A DNA stretch of 64,000 nucleotides from Antedon mediterranea. Lineage: Eukaryota > Echinodermata > Crinoidea > Comatulida > Antedonidae. A program made the position numbers and the translations under genes. A model generated the notes under the pieces. That model was not told the origin of the DNA, searched no databases, and saw only the letters and a program-made list of their open reading frames with translations. Below, in pieces: positions 15,011 through 24,290 of this stretch; within the stretch, counting starts at the first letter, position 1; each line of letters opens with the position of its first letter. The DNA lies in NCBI RefSeq assembly GCF_964355755.1, contig NC_092674.1, forward strand, positions 17,494,501-17,558,500. Reading direction: 5' to 3'.

Positions 15011-15669
15011 GAAATTTAAAGTATTAAATTATAGTTTATACGCAGCACAAGTACTTTCTTTTAACTAAGGATGTGGTATATAAATGTGGGTAGATTTCAG
15101 AGTAACAGAAGTGTTAGGATGAATGGTATATTGTTTCTACAGGTAATTAAAAAGTGAATGTTAGTCAAGGGAGACACTTTATCAAAGTTCCAACCACAGT
15201 AATTGACAATGTAGTTCTATAGACCAACGGGTATATCTAATAGTGGAACCACAAAAATGTAGGATAGGGTAATTTCTAATTGGCAACCAATGGGAATTCA
15301 GAGTGTTTAGTTGATTACTAAGAGGCATACTAGCACACCTCATTGTTAAATTAGCCGTTCAATAGTTGTACAAACTTTTCAATCGTTGTGGATATATTAC
15401 TGTGGATATATACTTTGTGGATATATATTACTTTGAATCTCAGTACGATCAATTTTCCATATCATAGCCTTTGTTCTATAGTAGGAATCGTTCAACCTTC
15501 ATCAAAACGTTCATCTTACTTGGATTTATACAACTGTTTATTGTATCATTTTTGTTTATTGTGCGTATTTAGTACATTTCAAGCGAATCTGTTATCAATT
15601 TATTTGAGACACAATTTCATTTATTATTCTTCAACGGCAGTTTTCATTAATTTTACTGATATTATTAAA
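15011..15669. other. Non-coding 5' part of the DIRS-like element
   Basis: This is unique-looking, non-satellite sequence between the array edge and the gag start. It would hold the 5' terminal repeat and leader. I see no match to the element's right end in either orientation. A short series of TGTGGATATAT repeats lies near 15387-15430. Confidence 0.4.
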
Positions 15670-16101
15670 ATGGCTATAACAAGAAGCAAACGCTCAACGC
15701 CGTATGATAAGGGAGTTTCTAATTGGTCTGTAGCGAAACTAAAAGGAGAACTAAAAAAACTTGGAATTGTACACCCATCTCAAGCCAAAAAGGCACAGTT
15801 GGTGCGCTTATTCAATGAATCTGCTATTTTTCGGCCAGCAATCGAACCTCAAGTTGCCTAGATTAGAAATCCTACAAACAGGGTACTGATCGACTTAGTT
15901 TCTAAGTTGTCTACAACAGTACAAAATCTGCAACAAAATGTGGCATCATTGACATAAACAGTGAGTTCGTTGAGCTCTCAACAACAGCCTGCAGTTGGTA
16001 GTCCTTCACCAATCAATAGTAATGCCACTAGCTCTAGGGCAACGACAAGTGAGGACATCACACTGGAGCCATTCTCCATTCGTTCAGCATTTCGTAGCGA
16101 A
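15670..16101 (+). pseudogene. DIRS-like gag, N-terminal part with SAP motif
   Basis: Translation from ATG at 15670 gives a basic start (MAITRSKRS) followed by a SAP-like helix pair, WSVAKLKGELKKLGI...KKAQLVRLFNES, at residues of about 19-55. SAP motifs bind DNA and are common in the first ORF of DIRS/Ngaro elements. The same frame continues through two stops (TAG 15859-15861, TAA 15955-15957) into a Q-rich coiled segment (STTVQNLQQNVASL) and a Ser/Thr/Pro linker, and ends at ...SIRSAFRSE where the LINE is inserted. It resumes at 18651. I chose the ATG at 15670 over the longer upstream frame because the SAP region follows directly and upstream residues look like read-through of leader. Confidence 0.75.
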
Positions 16102-16117
16102 AATAAATAACTATGCT

Positions 16118-17287
16118 ATGTTTGGTGTTTTAACTGTTTTAATATGGAGTATTAAGGAGAGCGTAGGTGCTAGCACGGTAACAAATAGCGGGGAGGTGTG
16201 GCCATTGTTAACGTACAGCAGAGAATTTCTCTTAAGTAGACGTGACTTAAATACTACACATTCCTTTGCAACAGGTGCGTACTCAAACATTAACAAAACA
16301 AAGAAAAGAAAAGGAAACCAAAGAGGAGGCGTTAGAGTTCGATTAAAGAAATTAAAGCATAAAACCCCACTGCCAACAGTTGTTTTTGGTAATGTACAGA
16401 GTATAAGAAACAAAATAGATGAACTAAGAGCGAACGTAAAGTTCTTAACGGTTTTTCGCGAGTCGAGCATGATTTGTTTGTCAGAAACATGGCTGACGGA
16501 TAATGATCCAGATTCCTCAGTTGATCTTGACGATTACACATTGATTAGAATGGATAGAAATGAAAATTCAGGTAAAAACAAAGGAGGTGGCGTGTGTGCT
16601 TATGTAAGTGAAAAATACTGCAAGCCATCGCATATCACTGTAAGGAGTGAAGTATGTAATAAGGACATTGAATTGCTTGCGATTGATATGCGCCCGTATT
16701 ACCTCCCAAGGGAGATACATCAAGTGAAGGTATTTGTGGTCTATATCCCACCATCAGCAGACATTAATATAGCAGCAACAACAGTATATGATCTCATTTC
16801 TGAAGCAGAAAATAATTCGCCTGAAGCAGCTAAATTCATCATGGGGGATTTCAACTCATGTTCATTAAAAGAATACCTACCTACATACCAGCAATATGTT
16901 GATTGTCCAACTCGCAACAATACGTGTATCGACCTTTGCTATGGAAATATTGATGGTGCATACAAGTGTAAAGCTATGGCGGGTCTTGGCAAATCTGACC
17001 ACAATATGATCAGCCTCATTCCAATATATAAAACCCGTCTTCGTGATAAACCCTCAAAGAAAATAAAGGTAAAACGTTGGACTGAGGAAGCCAGCGAGAC
17101 CCTTAAAGGGTGTTTTGAATGCACAAACTGGGATGCATTAAAGGAAAATGCAGAAAATTTGAGCGAAGCGACCCTCGTTGTATCCGAATACGTAAGATTC
17201 TGTGAAGAAATGATTATACCTGTATCAAAAAAAAAAAAAAATCAACAATCATGCCCATTCCCAATAAACCAAATCCCAAGGAAATGA
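16118..17287 (+). CDS. LINE endonuclease domain (N-terminal half of ORF2)
   Basis: The frame encodes an L2-like endonuclease/exonuclease/phosphatase fold: NVQSIRNKIDEL (Asn/Arg of the first strand), ICLSETWL (catalytic Glu), GGGVCAYV, VFVVYIPPS, FIMGDFNS (Asp/Asn) and GKSDHNMI (SDH active-site motif). A basic stretch, KKRKGNQRGGVRVRLKKLK, precedes it, as in L2-type ORF2. The start is taken at the ATG at 16118, the second in-frame Met inside the LINE; upstream residues of the open frame belong to the host element. The frame runs into an A14 tract at 17227-17240 and stops shortly after, where the linker to the reverse transcriptase should be. It nicks target DNA for target-primed reverse transcription. 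Confidence 0.85.
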   Translation: MFGVLTVLIWSIKESVGASTVTNSGEVWPLLTYSREFLLSRRDLNTTHSFATGAYSNINKTKKRKGNQRGGVRVRLKKLKHKTPLPTVVFGNVQSIRNKIDELRANVKFLTVFRESSMICLSETWLTDNDPDSSVDLDDYTLIRMDRNENSGKNKGGGVCAYVSEKYCKPSHITVRSEVCNKDIELLAIDMRPYYLPREIHQVKVFVVYIPPSADINIAATTVYDLISEAENNSPEAAKFIMGDFNSCSLKEYLPTYQQYVDCPTRNNTCIDLCYGNIDGAYKCKAMAGLGKSDHNMISLIPIYKTRLRDKPSKKIKVKRWTEEASETLKGCFECTNWDALKENAENLSEATLVVSEYVRFCEEMIIPVSKKKKNQQSCPFPINQIPRK

Positions 17288-18447
17288 ATGACCTTAGACC
17301 CGTGGCCCTTACATGTTTACCAATGAAGTGTTTAGAAAAAATTGTTAAAAGTAAGCTAGTTGCCTCAGTGGAGAATCTGCTAGATATAAATCAATTTGCA
17401 TATCGTCCAAACAGGTGTGTTTATGATGCAGTGCTTCTGCTCCTTAATAACGTTTCTGAGCACCTAGAGAAAAAAGGTTGCTTTGCGAGAATTCTTTTTG
17501 TTGATTTCTCTAGTGCATTCAATAATATTCAACCATATGTTCTGGCTAATAAGCTTATCGATTTAGAAGTTAACCCACTGATTATAAAATGGCTACATAA
17601 TTTTTTAAAAGATAGAGAACAGCGTGTGAAGCTTAATCACACGTTGTCCTCGTTGTTGAAAGTTAACACGGGTGTTCCACAAGGTTGTGTGTTGTCACCT
17701 TTATTGTATACAATATACACAAATGATTGTAAGTCAAATAATACAAAAACTGAGATTATTAAATATGCAGACGACACTGCTCTGATTGGTTATCTGGATT
17801 CAAAAGATGATTCAATGACAGGCTTCTTATACAGTATTAATATTTTTCACAAATGGTGTAAAGATAATTTTTTAGATCTAAATATAAATAAAACTAAAGA
17901 GATGGTTTTTGATTTTCGGAAGAAGATAAACTACCTTCCCAAGATCAAAATCAATGGTGAGACCATTTCGGAAGTTAAAACTTACAAATATTTAGAGGTT
18001 GAAATTGATAATGAACTTAAATTTGATGCAAATAGTAGGTGCATATACAATAAATTACAAAAACGTCTCTTCTTTCTACGCAAATTAAACTCTTTTAAGA
18101 TTGACCGTACTATTTTACAACTTTTTTATACTTCTATCTTAAACAGTGTACTTAGTTTTTGCCTAATATGTTATTATGGTAATTCACGTTTTAAAGATAG
18201 ACTTTTACTTAATAAAATAGTTAAACAAGGCAGTAGAATAGTAGGCTCTGAACAAATTCAACCTGAAGTTTTATATAAGGAATTAGTAATAAAAAAATTA
18301 AAGATTATTTTAAAAGACCACGCTCATCCTCTGCACTATAAATTTAAAAAAAGTCAACGTAGTGACAGACTCCTTCAAAGAAAAATTAAAACAAATAGAT
18401 ATGGCAATTCATTCGTCCCTGCTGCAATACGATTATATAATGGATGA
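17251..18447 (+). CDS. LINE reverse transcriptase (C-terminal half of ORF2)
   Basis: About 398 codons with RT blocks in order: NDLRPVALT...KCLEKIV, INQFAYRPNR, ILFVDFSSAFNNI (first catalytic Asp), NTGVPQGCVLSPLLYTIYTN, IKYADDTALIG (catalytic Asp pair) and the thumb (LDLNINKTKEMVFDFR, then TYKYLEVEID). The usual Gly-Val-x-Ile after YKYL is altered to YLEVEID. A short C-terminal region (LPAAIRLYN type) matches the end of L2 ORF2 proteins. The first Met is not a real start: in intact relatives RT is fused to the endonuclease. Here the linker of a few hundred residues is deleted and the frames differ by one base at the A-tract. Confidence 0.88.
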   Translation: MPIPNKPNPKEMNDLRPVALTCLPMKCLEKIVKSKLVASVENLLDINQFAYRPNRCVYDAVLLLLNNVSEHLEKKGCFARILFVDFSSAFNNIQPYVLANKLIDLEVNPLIIKWLHNFLKDREQRVKLNHTLSSLLKVNTGVPQGCVLSPLLYTIYTNDCKSNNTKTEIIKYADDTALIGYLDSKDDSMTGFLYSINIFHKWCKDNFLDLNINKTKEMVFDFRKKINYLPKIKINGETISEVKTYKYLEVEIDNELKFDANSRCIYNKLQKRLFFLRKLNSFKIDRTILQLFYTSILNSVLSFCLICYYGNSRFKDRLLLNKIVKQGSRIVGSEQIQPEVLYKELVIKKLKIILKDHAHPLHYKFKKSQRSDRLLQRKIKTNRYGNSFVPAAIRLYNG

Positions 18448-18649
18448 TATGCGCTAGTTTTATTTTTTGTAGTATTTTAATCGACTTTTTAGGATTTTAT
18501 ATGTATATTTTGTATGGCTTTTTTTATCGTATTTTATATTTTATGTACTGTATCCATTTTATATTTGTATGTACTGTATTTTTGAAAAGGCCAACAGAGT
18601 TTCCCCATGGGGATAATAAAGTTTTAATTGAATTGAATTGAATTGAATT

Positions 18650-19280
18650 CGAACGGCCTAGTACGTCGGCAACTGTTGTTGAAGAATCCTCACAAAGAGG
18701 AACATACATACGTACCAGGTTTGGATACGCTGCGGAATCACTGCCCATGGTGGAAACTATATCACCTGCAATCCGCCAACAAATAGTATCAGGTAGGAAC
18801 ACTAATTTTGCTTCTCTATTAATTCCTTTATTCAATGCTTCGCCCCGAGACAAAGAAGATGAAAATAATTCGTTCAAACACGATCCACGATTGGCAAAAT
18901 CCCTCAATATTGGAGAATTTATCCAAGCCTTCGGGATTTATAAAAATATCATGTGCACTGCTCATTCCCAGCGAAGAGAGGAGCTCAACAAATACGAAAG
19001 AGACATTGTAGACATGGCTTCTCGATACCTTGGAAATGGTTTATATGAATATCACAAACAATTTAGCTTAATTGCGGCATCACATTTGAGATACAACAAT
19101 GTCCTTGTCGACTGGTTCATACGAAATAACACGCTTTTCTGTAACATTTTTGCCAATAGGCGCCCTAACACATGCAACTATTGCAGCAGCACACTACACA
19201 GTACAGCCTTCTGCGATATATCCGAAAATTTACCTAAGAAAGCTACTATGAATACGGCCATCCCTAACGCAGACAACGAC
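18650..19280 (+). pseudogene. DIRS-like gag, central part
   Basis: The frame resumes after the LINE with ERPSTSATVVEESSQRG and the characteristic DIRS/Ngaro segment RFGYAAESLPMVETISPAIR...NFASLLIPLF. It then shows the conserved stretch with RYLGNGLYEYHKQFS and a Cys cluster (CNYCSSTLHSTAFC). It is a capsid-like protein, inferred to package the element RNA. It is interrupted at 19280 by a SINE. Confidence 0.75.
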
Positions 19281-19616
19281 TGGTATGGTCGACTTGTTTG
19301 TTTGTTTGTTCATTTTTATACTGGGTGACCTCTTCAGTCAAAGACTGATCTCCCAGAGGACCCAGTTGGTGATCAGTGGCTGTGATGTACTAATACACCG
19401 GGGTAACCCCCTACTCGTCTCGAAAGATGTACTAGGTTCTTTAAAGTGCACACGAGCTAGTTGTGTACACTTGACCTACGGTTTATAGTCCTTATCCGAG
19501 AAGACTCGTTCTACCACCAGAACCATGGAGTGAGTGAGCCTCGAACCCTTGCCGATGTTATGGCTACGTAATTACGGTTCCACTGTCTTAACCGCTCGGC
19601 CACTCACTCACTCACT
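19281..19616 (-). mobile_element. tRNA-derived SINE in DIRS gag
   Basis: On the reverse strand the element starts with a tRNA-like head: a box A-like TGGCCGAGCGGTTAAGACAG and a box B-like GGTTCGAGGC about 55 bases later, resembling Leu/Ser-type tRNAs. This is followed by a body and a 3' (AAAC)n tail (GTTTGTTTGTTTGTT on the plus strand at 19296-19310). The flanking pentanucleotide ACGAC (19276-19280 and 19617-19621) is the likely target-site duplication. It is not a functional tRNA: no closing acceptor stem is seen. Transcription would be by RNA polymerase III and mobilisation by a LINE in trans. Confidence 0.75.
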
Positions 19617-19620
19617 ACGA

Positions 19621-19755
19621 CGCGTTTTTCATCAAGGCAGAGAAATCTGCAACAATTATAACGGTGATAGAGGGTGTGTAAAGATAAACTGCAATTTAGC
19701 TCACATTTGCTTGTTATGTAAAGGCGGCCACTCACAGTCAGCATGCAGGTGGTAA
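19621..19755 (+). pseudogene. DIRS-like gag, C-terminal Cys/His region
   Basis: The translation REICNNYNGDRGC, NCNLAHICLLCKGGHSQSAC is the Cys/His-rich end found in DIRS/Ngaro gag proteins and inferred to bind nucleic acid. Its frame is shifted by one base relative to the central gag part even after the SINE is removed, so another small indel is present. Confidence 0.7.
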
Positions 19756-19789
19756 AAAAACGGACAGGGGCCTCAAGTGATAGAGGCCA

Positions 19790-20812
19790 CTGCACAACGT
19801 TAAACGAACCCGCTAACTATGATACAACAATAACCACCCCTATAAATATTGAACAGCTTCATAAGCATATGGCGCTGTGTCCAAACCCGTATCTAAAGAA
19901 CTATTTGTTAGACGGGTTGGTATATGGTTTTTCTACAGGTATCAAATCACTTCCAGAGCAATTGATTGAATGTAAGAACTTAAAATCGGCTACAAGGCAA
20001 CCCGATACGGTTGCTGAATTGGTAAAAACAGAAGTTACCAAGGGATATTTATTAGGCCCATAAAATGTTATTCCATACAAACAATATCGCATAAACCCTA
20101 TCGGTATCGCAGAAGGTAAATATTCCAACAAAAAGAGACTAATCGTTGACTTGTCCGCTCCGCACGATGATTTAACAACCCGAGCTTGAACGAACTTATA
20201 GATAAAGATCAGTATTCACTACAATACGTCAAAATAGACGACGCTATTAGAATGATTAAAAATCAAGGTCGTGGAGCATTATTGATAAAAACAGATATAA
20301 CTGACGCATTCAAATTAATACCCATCCACCCAGGACTGAGAGGCTACCATGGAATTAAATGGAACGAACAATATTACTTCTTTAAACAACTTGTTTTTGG
20401 TTGTCGTTCAAGTCCAAAAATAGTTGACACACTATCCCAAGCAGTTTGTTGGATAGCTTATAACATTCATAATATTCTTCATCTTCTGGACGATTTTCTT
20501 GTAATAGAATCTCCGACGGCAAACGCACATTCAACCAAAATGCGTTTTCTGGATATGTTTAAAACCCTTGGTATTCCGCTATCAGAAAAGAAATCAGAAG
20601 GACCTTCTACGTCGTTAGAATACCTCGATATATACCTCGATTCGATTAACATGGAAGCGAGACTACCAACAGAAAAAATAGCTAGAATTAGAAATATTAC
20701 AACGGAATTCAGTAAGCGTGCCTCCTGTACAAAAAGAGAATTATTGAGTCTCTTGGGGCATTTAAATTTTGCTTGTAGGGTCATACACCCTGGGCGTGTT
20801 TTGCATTACAAA
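19790..20812 (+). pseudogene. DIRS-like reverse transcriptase
   Basis: The segments read in order as INIEQLHKHMALCPN, LKNYLLDGLVYGFSTGI, SATRQPDTVAELVKTEV, VIPYKQYRINPIGIAEGKY, KRLIVDLSAPH, SLNELIDKD, LLIKTDITDAFKLIPIHP, GIKWNEQYYFFKQLVFGCRS, LHLLDDFLVIE (catalytic Asp pair), SEKKSEGPSTSLEYL and LLSLLGHLNFACRVIHPGR. This is the DIRS-clade RT arrangement. A TAA follows LLGP at 20061-20063 and a frameshift lies near 20172, so it is dead. The frame ends abruptly after HPGR at an inversion breakpoint. Confidence 0.82.
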
Positions 20813-21206
20813 TGTTTTGCGACTTCTTAATCCCTCGTAACACATAGTGGAGTCTGTTTGCCCCCACTGTAACATCTCGTAAACCTGCTTTAATATAATG
20901 GAAACGTATTCCCGCCAGATACAAGTTTATTGTTTCAAATTTCAGATCTAGCGCTTTTTTGCAATGGGTAACAAAGTATATAAGTTGGTCCTCGTCAATT
21001 AGCGGAAGTGTTGCTTTCTTTACTGGTACGCCTGACATGGTCAAGAATGTTAGGAAACACCGCAATGCAGATTTATATACTCTCTTCGTAGAATCAGAAA
21101 TAGAGTTGTCCCATAACTGTTCGACTTGTAGTTTCAATTCATTAGAAGCTCTGAATGGTGTACGCATGGTGTCGGAAGAGCATTGGCTGTTGGTACAAGC
21201 CGTCAA
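20800..21206 (-). pseudogene. Tyrosine recombinase, N-terminal half only
   Basis: The translation has the core-binding helices of DIRS/Ngaro-type recombinases: LWDNSISDSTKRVYKSALRC, FLTFLTMSGVPVKKATLPLI, QLIYFVTHCKKALD, TINLYLAGIRFHYIKAGL and LHYVLRGIKKSQ. The catalytic R-H-R-Y domain should follow but the frame ends at the inversion breakpoint (NAKH, then reversed RT sequence). It overlaps the RNase H frame end by a few bases in another frame, so a frameshift separates them. Such enzymes insert circular element DNA; this copy cannot. Confidence 0.78.
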
Positions 21207-21754
21207 AATTTCTGCATCTGGTGGCGAGAAAGAGCATCAGCTATAACGTTATGTTTCCCTGCAATATGAGTAGCGCATATATGATAATTATGGATAGCAG
21301 AATGATATGTTAGTTTCCTCATCAGTTTCATAATATCAGGTATTCTGGACCTACCCTTGGAGACGATTTCAACCGTGGCCATATTATCGCAAAGGAACAT
21401 TATTCGGTTTCTAGCCCAATTATTACTCCATAATACACATGCCATGACGATGGGATAAAGTTCAAAGAACGCCATAGACGTCTTGTCCGTAAGGTATATT
21501 TGTGGGAAATTTCCCTGAAACCATTCGTTCCGATATATACCACCAAAAGATGTGCGTGTTGCATCGGTGTACAGCGAAATGTCATTAGCAATTGTGATAT
21601 TATCATTTAAAAAGAAAGATACACCATTCCAGTGTTTTAAAAACAGGGACCACATCGCTAAATCTGCTCTACAATCTTTGTTGATACGTACATGATGGTG
21701 TAGTTTCTTTTTTAGGCTGATTAAATAGTAGCCCCCTGCCACTGCTTCATGTTG
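21203..21754 (-). pseudogene. DIRS-like RNase H domain
   Basis: The motifs are LYTDATRTSFGGIY (first Asp), MAFFELYPIVMACVLW (Glu), NRIMFLCDNMATVEIVSKGR (Asp), and ICATHIAGKHNVIADALSRH (His/Asp). This matches the RNase H that follows RT in DIRS elements; the preceding linker YYLISLKKKLHHHVR is also typical. The open frame's apparent start in a T-rich tract is artificial. Confidence 0.82.
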
Positions 21755-21960
21755 TATATATAAAAAAAAAAAAAATAAAAAAAATGGATCTTCATCCAAA
21801 TACACATGTTCGGCTAGGGTAGCGCTTATCTTCCCATTGGATCTTCATCCAATTATCCAAGCCTCCCTACCACTGCTTCATGTTGTATATATATAAAAAA
21901 AATGGATCTTCATCCAAATACACATGTTCGGCTAGGGGAGCGCATATTCCGCCAAAACCC
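21735..21960. repeat. Local direct duplication with A-tract
   Basis: CCACTGCTTCATGTTGTATA, an A-tract, and ATGGATCTTCATCCAAATAC with CACATGTTCGGCTAGG occur twice (about 21738-21822 and 21871-21944). The first copy touches the right inversion breakpoint, so the duplication may be a by-product of the repair that inverted the neighbouring segment. Confidence 0.7.
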
Positions 21961-22376
21961 TCCATGTCTCCGTTCTCATCCATAATAGCAACAATAAAAT
22001 AATATACATATAACTAAAATACTATCTTTGGGGGCTTCTACTAATTTTATTCGCTCATTTGGCTGGTATAATTCTGGGGAATTATTTTGCCCCCAATTTC
22101 CACAATTTACCTCACGGATGTCACTTTACATCCTTAACTTACCGATATACTTAATAACAACCATTTGATTTACTCGCTCCTGTGACAATACACTGGACCT
22201 TTAATACAGCGATGTCATATGAGTGGTAGCCCCCAAGAGGCCAAATGTAGTTTATTATTAAGCTTTAGTAGTATTTAGCATTGCTTGTACGGTATCAGTA
22301 GAAATAAATATTATGTATTGTTAAATGTATACTCTTAATAAACTGGGAAAGCATTACTTATTTGTGTTGTGTGTAA
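21960..22376. other. Non-coding right end of the DIRS-like element
   Basis: No coding potential is seen. GGGGGC/GCCCCC motifs recur (GGGGGCTTCTAC at 22030, GGTAGCCCCCAAGAGG at 22225, and GTAGCCCCCTGCC at 21728). These may be remnants of the terminal or internal complementary repeats of a DIRS-type element, but I could not pair them confidently. Confidence 0.35.
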
Positions 22377-23883
22377 AAGCATAATTATTGGATTTTAAAA
22401 AGTGGGACATTTTTCGAAAAAAATTCCTATGGTCCCCCGCAGGAAAATTTTTCGAAAAATGGCCAAATTTTTACCCTTTTATTTTTTGACATAACTAGTT
22501 ACTATGGCTCTATAAGATTATGTTAGCACAATATATTTGCATAAATGGCAATATTATAGCATAATTATTTAATTTTAAAAAGTGGAAAATTTTGGCATTT
22601 TTCGACCCTTTTATTTTTTGACATAACTAATTACTATGTCTCTATAAGATGATGTTAGCACAATATATGTGCATAAATGGCAATATTATAGCATAATTTT
22701 TGAATTTTAGACAGTTTAAATTTTGGCCATTTTTCAAAAAAAAAATTCCATAGGTCCCCCGCAGGGAAATTTTTGGGAAAATGGCGAAATTCGACCCTTT
22801 TATTTTTTGACATAACTAGTTACTAAGGCTCTATAAGATGATTTTAGCACAATATATTTGCATAAATGGCAATATTATAGTATAATTATTTAATTTTAAA
22901 AAGTGGAAAATGTTGGCATTTTTCGACCCTTTTATTTTTTGACATAACTAGTTACTATGTCTCTATAAGATGATGTTAGCACAATATATGTGCATAAATG
23001 GCAATATTATAGCATAATTTTTTAATTTTAGAAAGTTTAAATTTTGGCCATTTTTAAAAAAAAAATTCCTTTGGTCCCCCGCAGGGAAATTTTCGGAAAA
23101 TGGCCAAATTTCGACCATTTTATTTTTTTACATAACTAGTTACTATGGCTCTATAAGATGATGTTAGCAAAATATATCTGTATAAATGGCAATATTATAG
23201 CATAATTATTTAATTTTAAAAAGTGGAAAATGTTGCCATTTTTTGACCCTTTTATTTTTTAACATAAGTAGCCGCTATGTCTCTTTAAAATGATGTTAGC
23301 ACAATATATTTGCATAAATGGCAATATTATAGCATAATTTTTGGATTTTTTAAAAAGTGGACATTTTTGCCATTTTTCAAAAAAAATCCTATGGTCCCCC
23401 ACAAGAAAATTTTCGAAAAATGGCCAAATTTCAATCCTTTTATTTTTTGACATAACTAGTTACTATGGCTCTATAAGATCATGTTAGCACAATATATTTG
23501 TATAAATGGCAATATTATAGCATATTTTTCGAATTTTAAAAAGTGGAAATTTTGGTTATTTCTCGAAAAAATTCCTGTGGTCCGCAGGGAAATTGTCGGA
23601 AAATTGCCAAATTTCGACACTTTTATTTTTTGACATAACTATTTACTATGGCTCTATAAGATGATGTTAACACAATATATGTTCATAAATGGATATATTA
23701 TAGCCTAATTATTGAATTTTAAATGGTAGACATTTTGGTTATTTTTCGAAAAAATTCCTGTCGTCCCCCAACCGGAAATTTTCGGAAAATGGCCAAATTT
23801 CGACCCTTTTATTTTTTGACATAACTAGTTACTATGTCTCTATAAGATGATGTTAGCACAATATATGTACATAAATGGCAATA
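22377..23883 (+). repeat. Satellite C array, forward orientation
   Basis: About eight monomers of the same family as 8426-15010, in the same orientation. It continues the monomer interrupted by the DIRS-like element and is itself broken at ...GGCAATAAATT by the next transposon. Confidence 0.9.
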
Positions 23884-23887
23884 AATT

Positions 23888-23906
23888 AAGTGTAGCGCCC
23901 CCAACG
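23888..23906 (+). repeat. Left terminal inverted repeat (RAG1-like element)
   Basis: AAGTGTAGCGCCCCCAACG abuts the last satellite bases. It matches the inverted right end at 15 of 19 positions, including the GCGCCC core. It shows no RSS-like heptamer. Confidence 0.55.
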
Positions 23907-24290
23907 TTCATATCGTTTTATGGAGTAGCGATTCCGAAAACATATTGTATACAAACCACACGAGGTACCCGGAAGCGATCAAGCATAAAACGACTGTATT
24001 TTAATAGCCAATAAAAACAAATAAAAACCGCGAAAGCCAGAAAAATAATGAATATTCATTAGAACAACCCTAGATGAAGGTGAAAAAGATGTTGATGTCG
24101 TTTTATCACGTGGATTTTCAGAGGGAATCTAACTGAAAGTTAACCAACATTGTATACTCAACGCCAGTTTTTTTCTCAAGTGATACATTTAAAAAGTAGG
24201 TATAAATTTTTTTTTCCATATCAGTTTAAAAATAATTTTTTCTGTTGAATTCTTTGATTTAGTTGGATACTATAGTTATCCTTGAATGTT

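Larger units (their letters stand above)
16102..18649 (+). mobile_element. L2/CR1-group LINE inserted in DIRS gag
   Basis: A 2.5-kb non-LTR retrotransposon with apurinic-type endonuclease and reverse transcriptase, ending in the terminal microsatellite (ATTGA)n at 18626-18649 rather than poly(A), typical of L2/CR1 relatives. A four-base CGAA duplication (16098-16101 and 18650-18653) flanks it; removing the LINE rejoins the gag frame ...AFRS-E-RPSTSA. The 5' end lacks an ORF1, and a large internal piece between endonuclease and RT is missing, so it is defective. Confidence 0.85.
20800..21754 (-). other. Inverted segment of the DIRS-like element
   Basis: RT on the plus strand ends at RVIHPGR (about 20810), while the residues that normally follow it (YYLISLKKKLHHHVRINKDC) are on the minus strand starting near 21740. 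RNase H and the recombinase N-terminus run leftward from there. The simplest reading is one inversion with breakpoints near 20800 and 21745. The recombinase C-terminal half is absent on both sides. Confidence 0.75.
15011..22376 (+). mobile_element. DIRS-like (tyrosine recombinase) retrotransposon, degenerate and composite
   Basis: The 7.4-kb block interrupts satellite C: the array stops at ...ATTATAG (15010) and resumes at CATAATTATTGG (22377), consecutive positions of one monomer. Its coding parts are a SAP-motif gag, a gag core with a Cys-rich end, a DIRS-type reverse transcriptase with an LLDDFL active site, an RNase H ending in ADALSRHQM, and the N-terminal half of a tyrosine recombinase. 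RNase H and recombinase lie on the opposite strand because of an internal inversion. An L2-like LINE (16102-18649) and a SINE (19281-19616) are inserted in gag. Stops and frameshifts are frequent, so it is inactive. DIRS versus Ngaro was not resolved because the terminal repeats are not recognisable. Confidence 0.85.

Noticed and set aside
16111-16541. Reverse-strand ORFs over the LINE endonuclease
   Set aside because: They are shadows of the plus-strand endonuclease frame, whose catalytic motifs are clear.
19510-19616. A functional tRNA gene on the minus strand
   Set aside because: Box A and box B-like motifs exist, but no complementary acceptor stem is seen and the sequence continues into a SINE body and AAAC tail.
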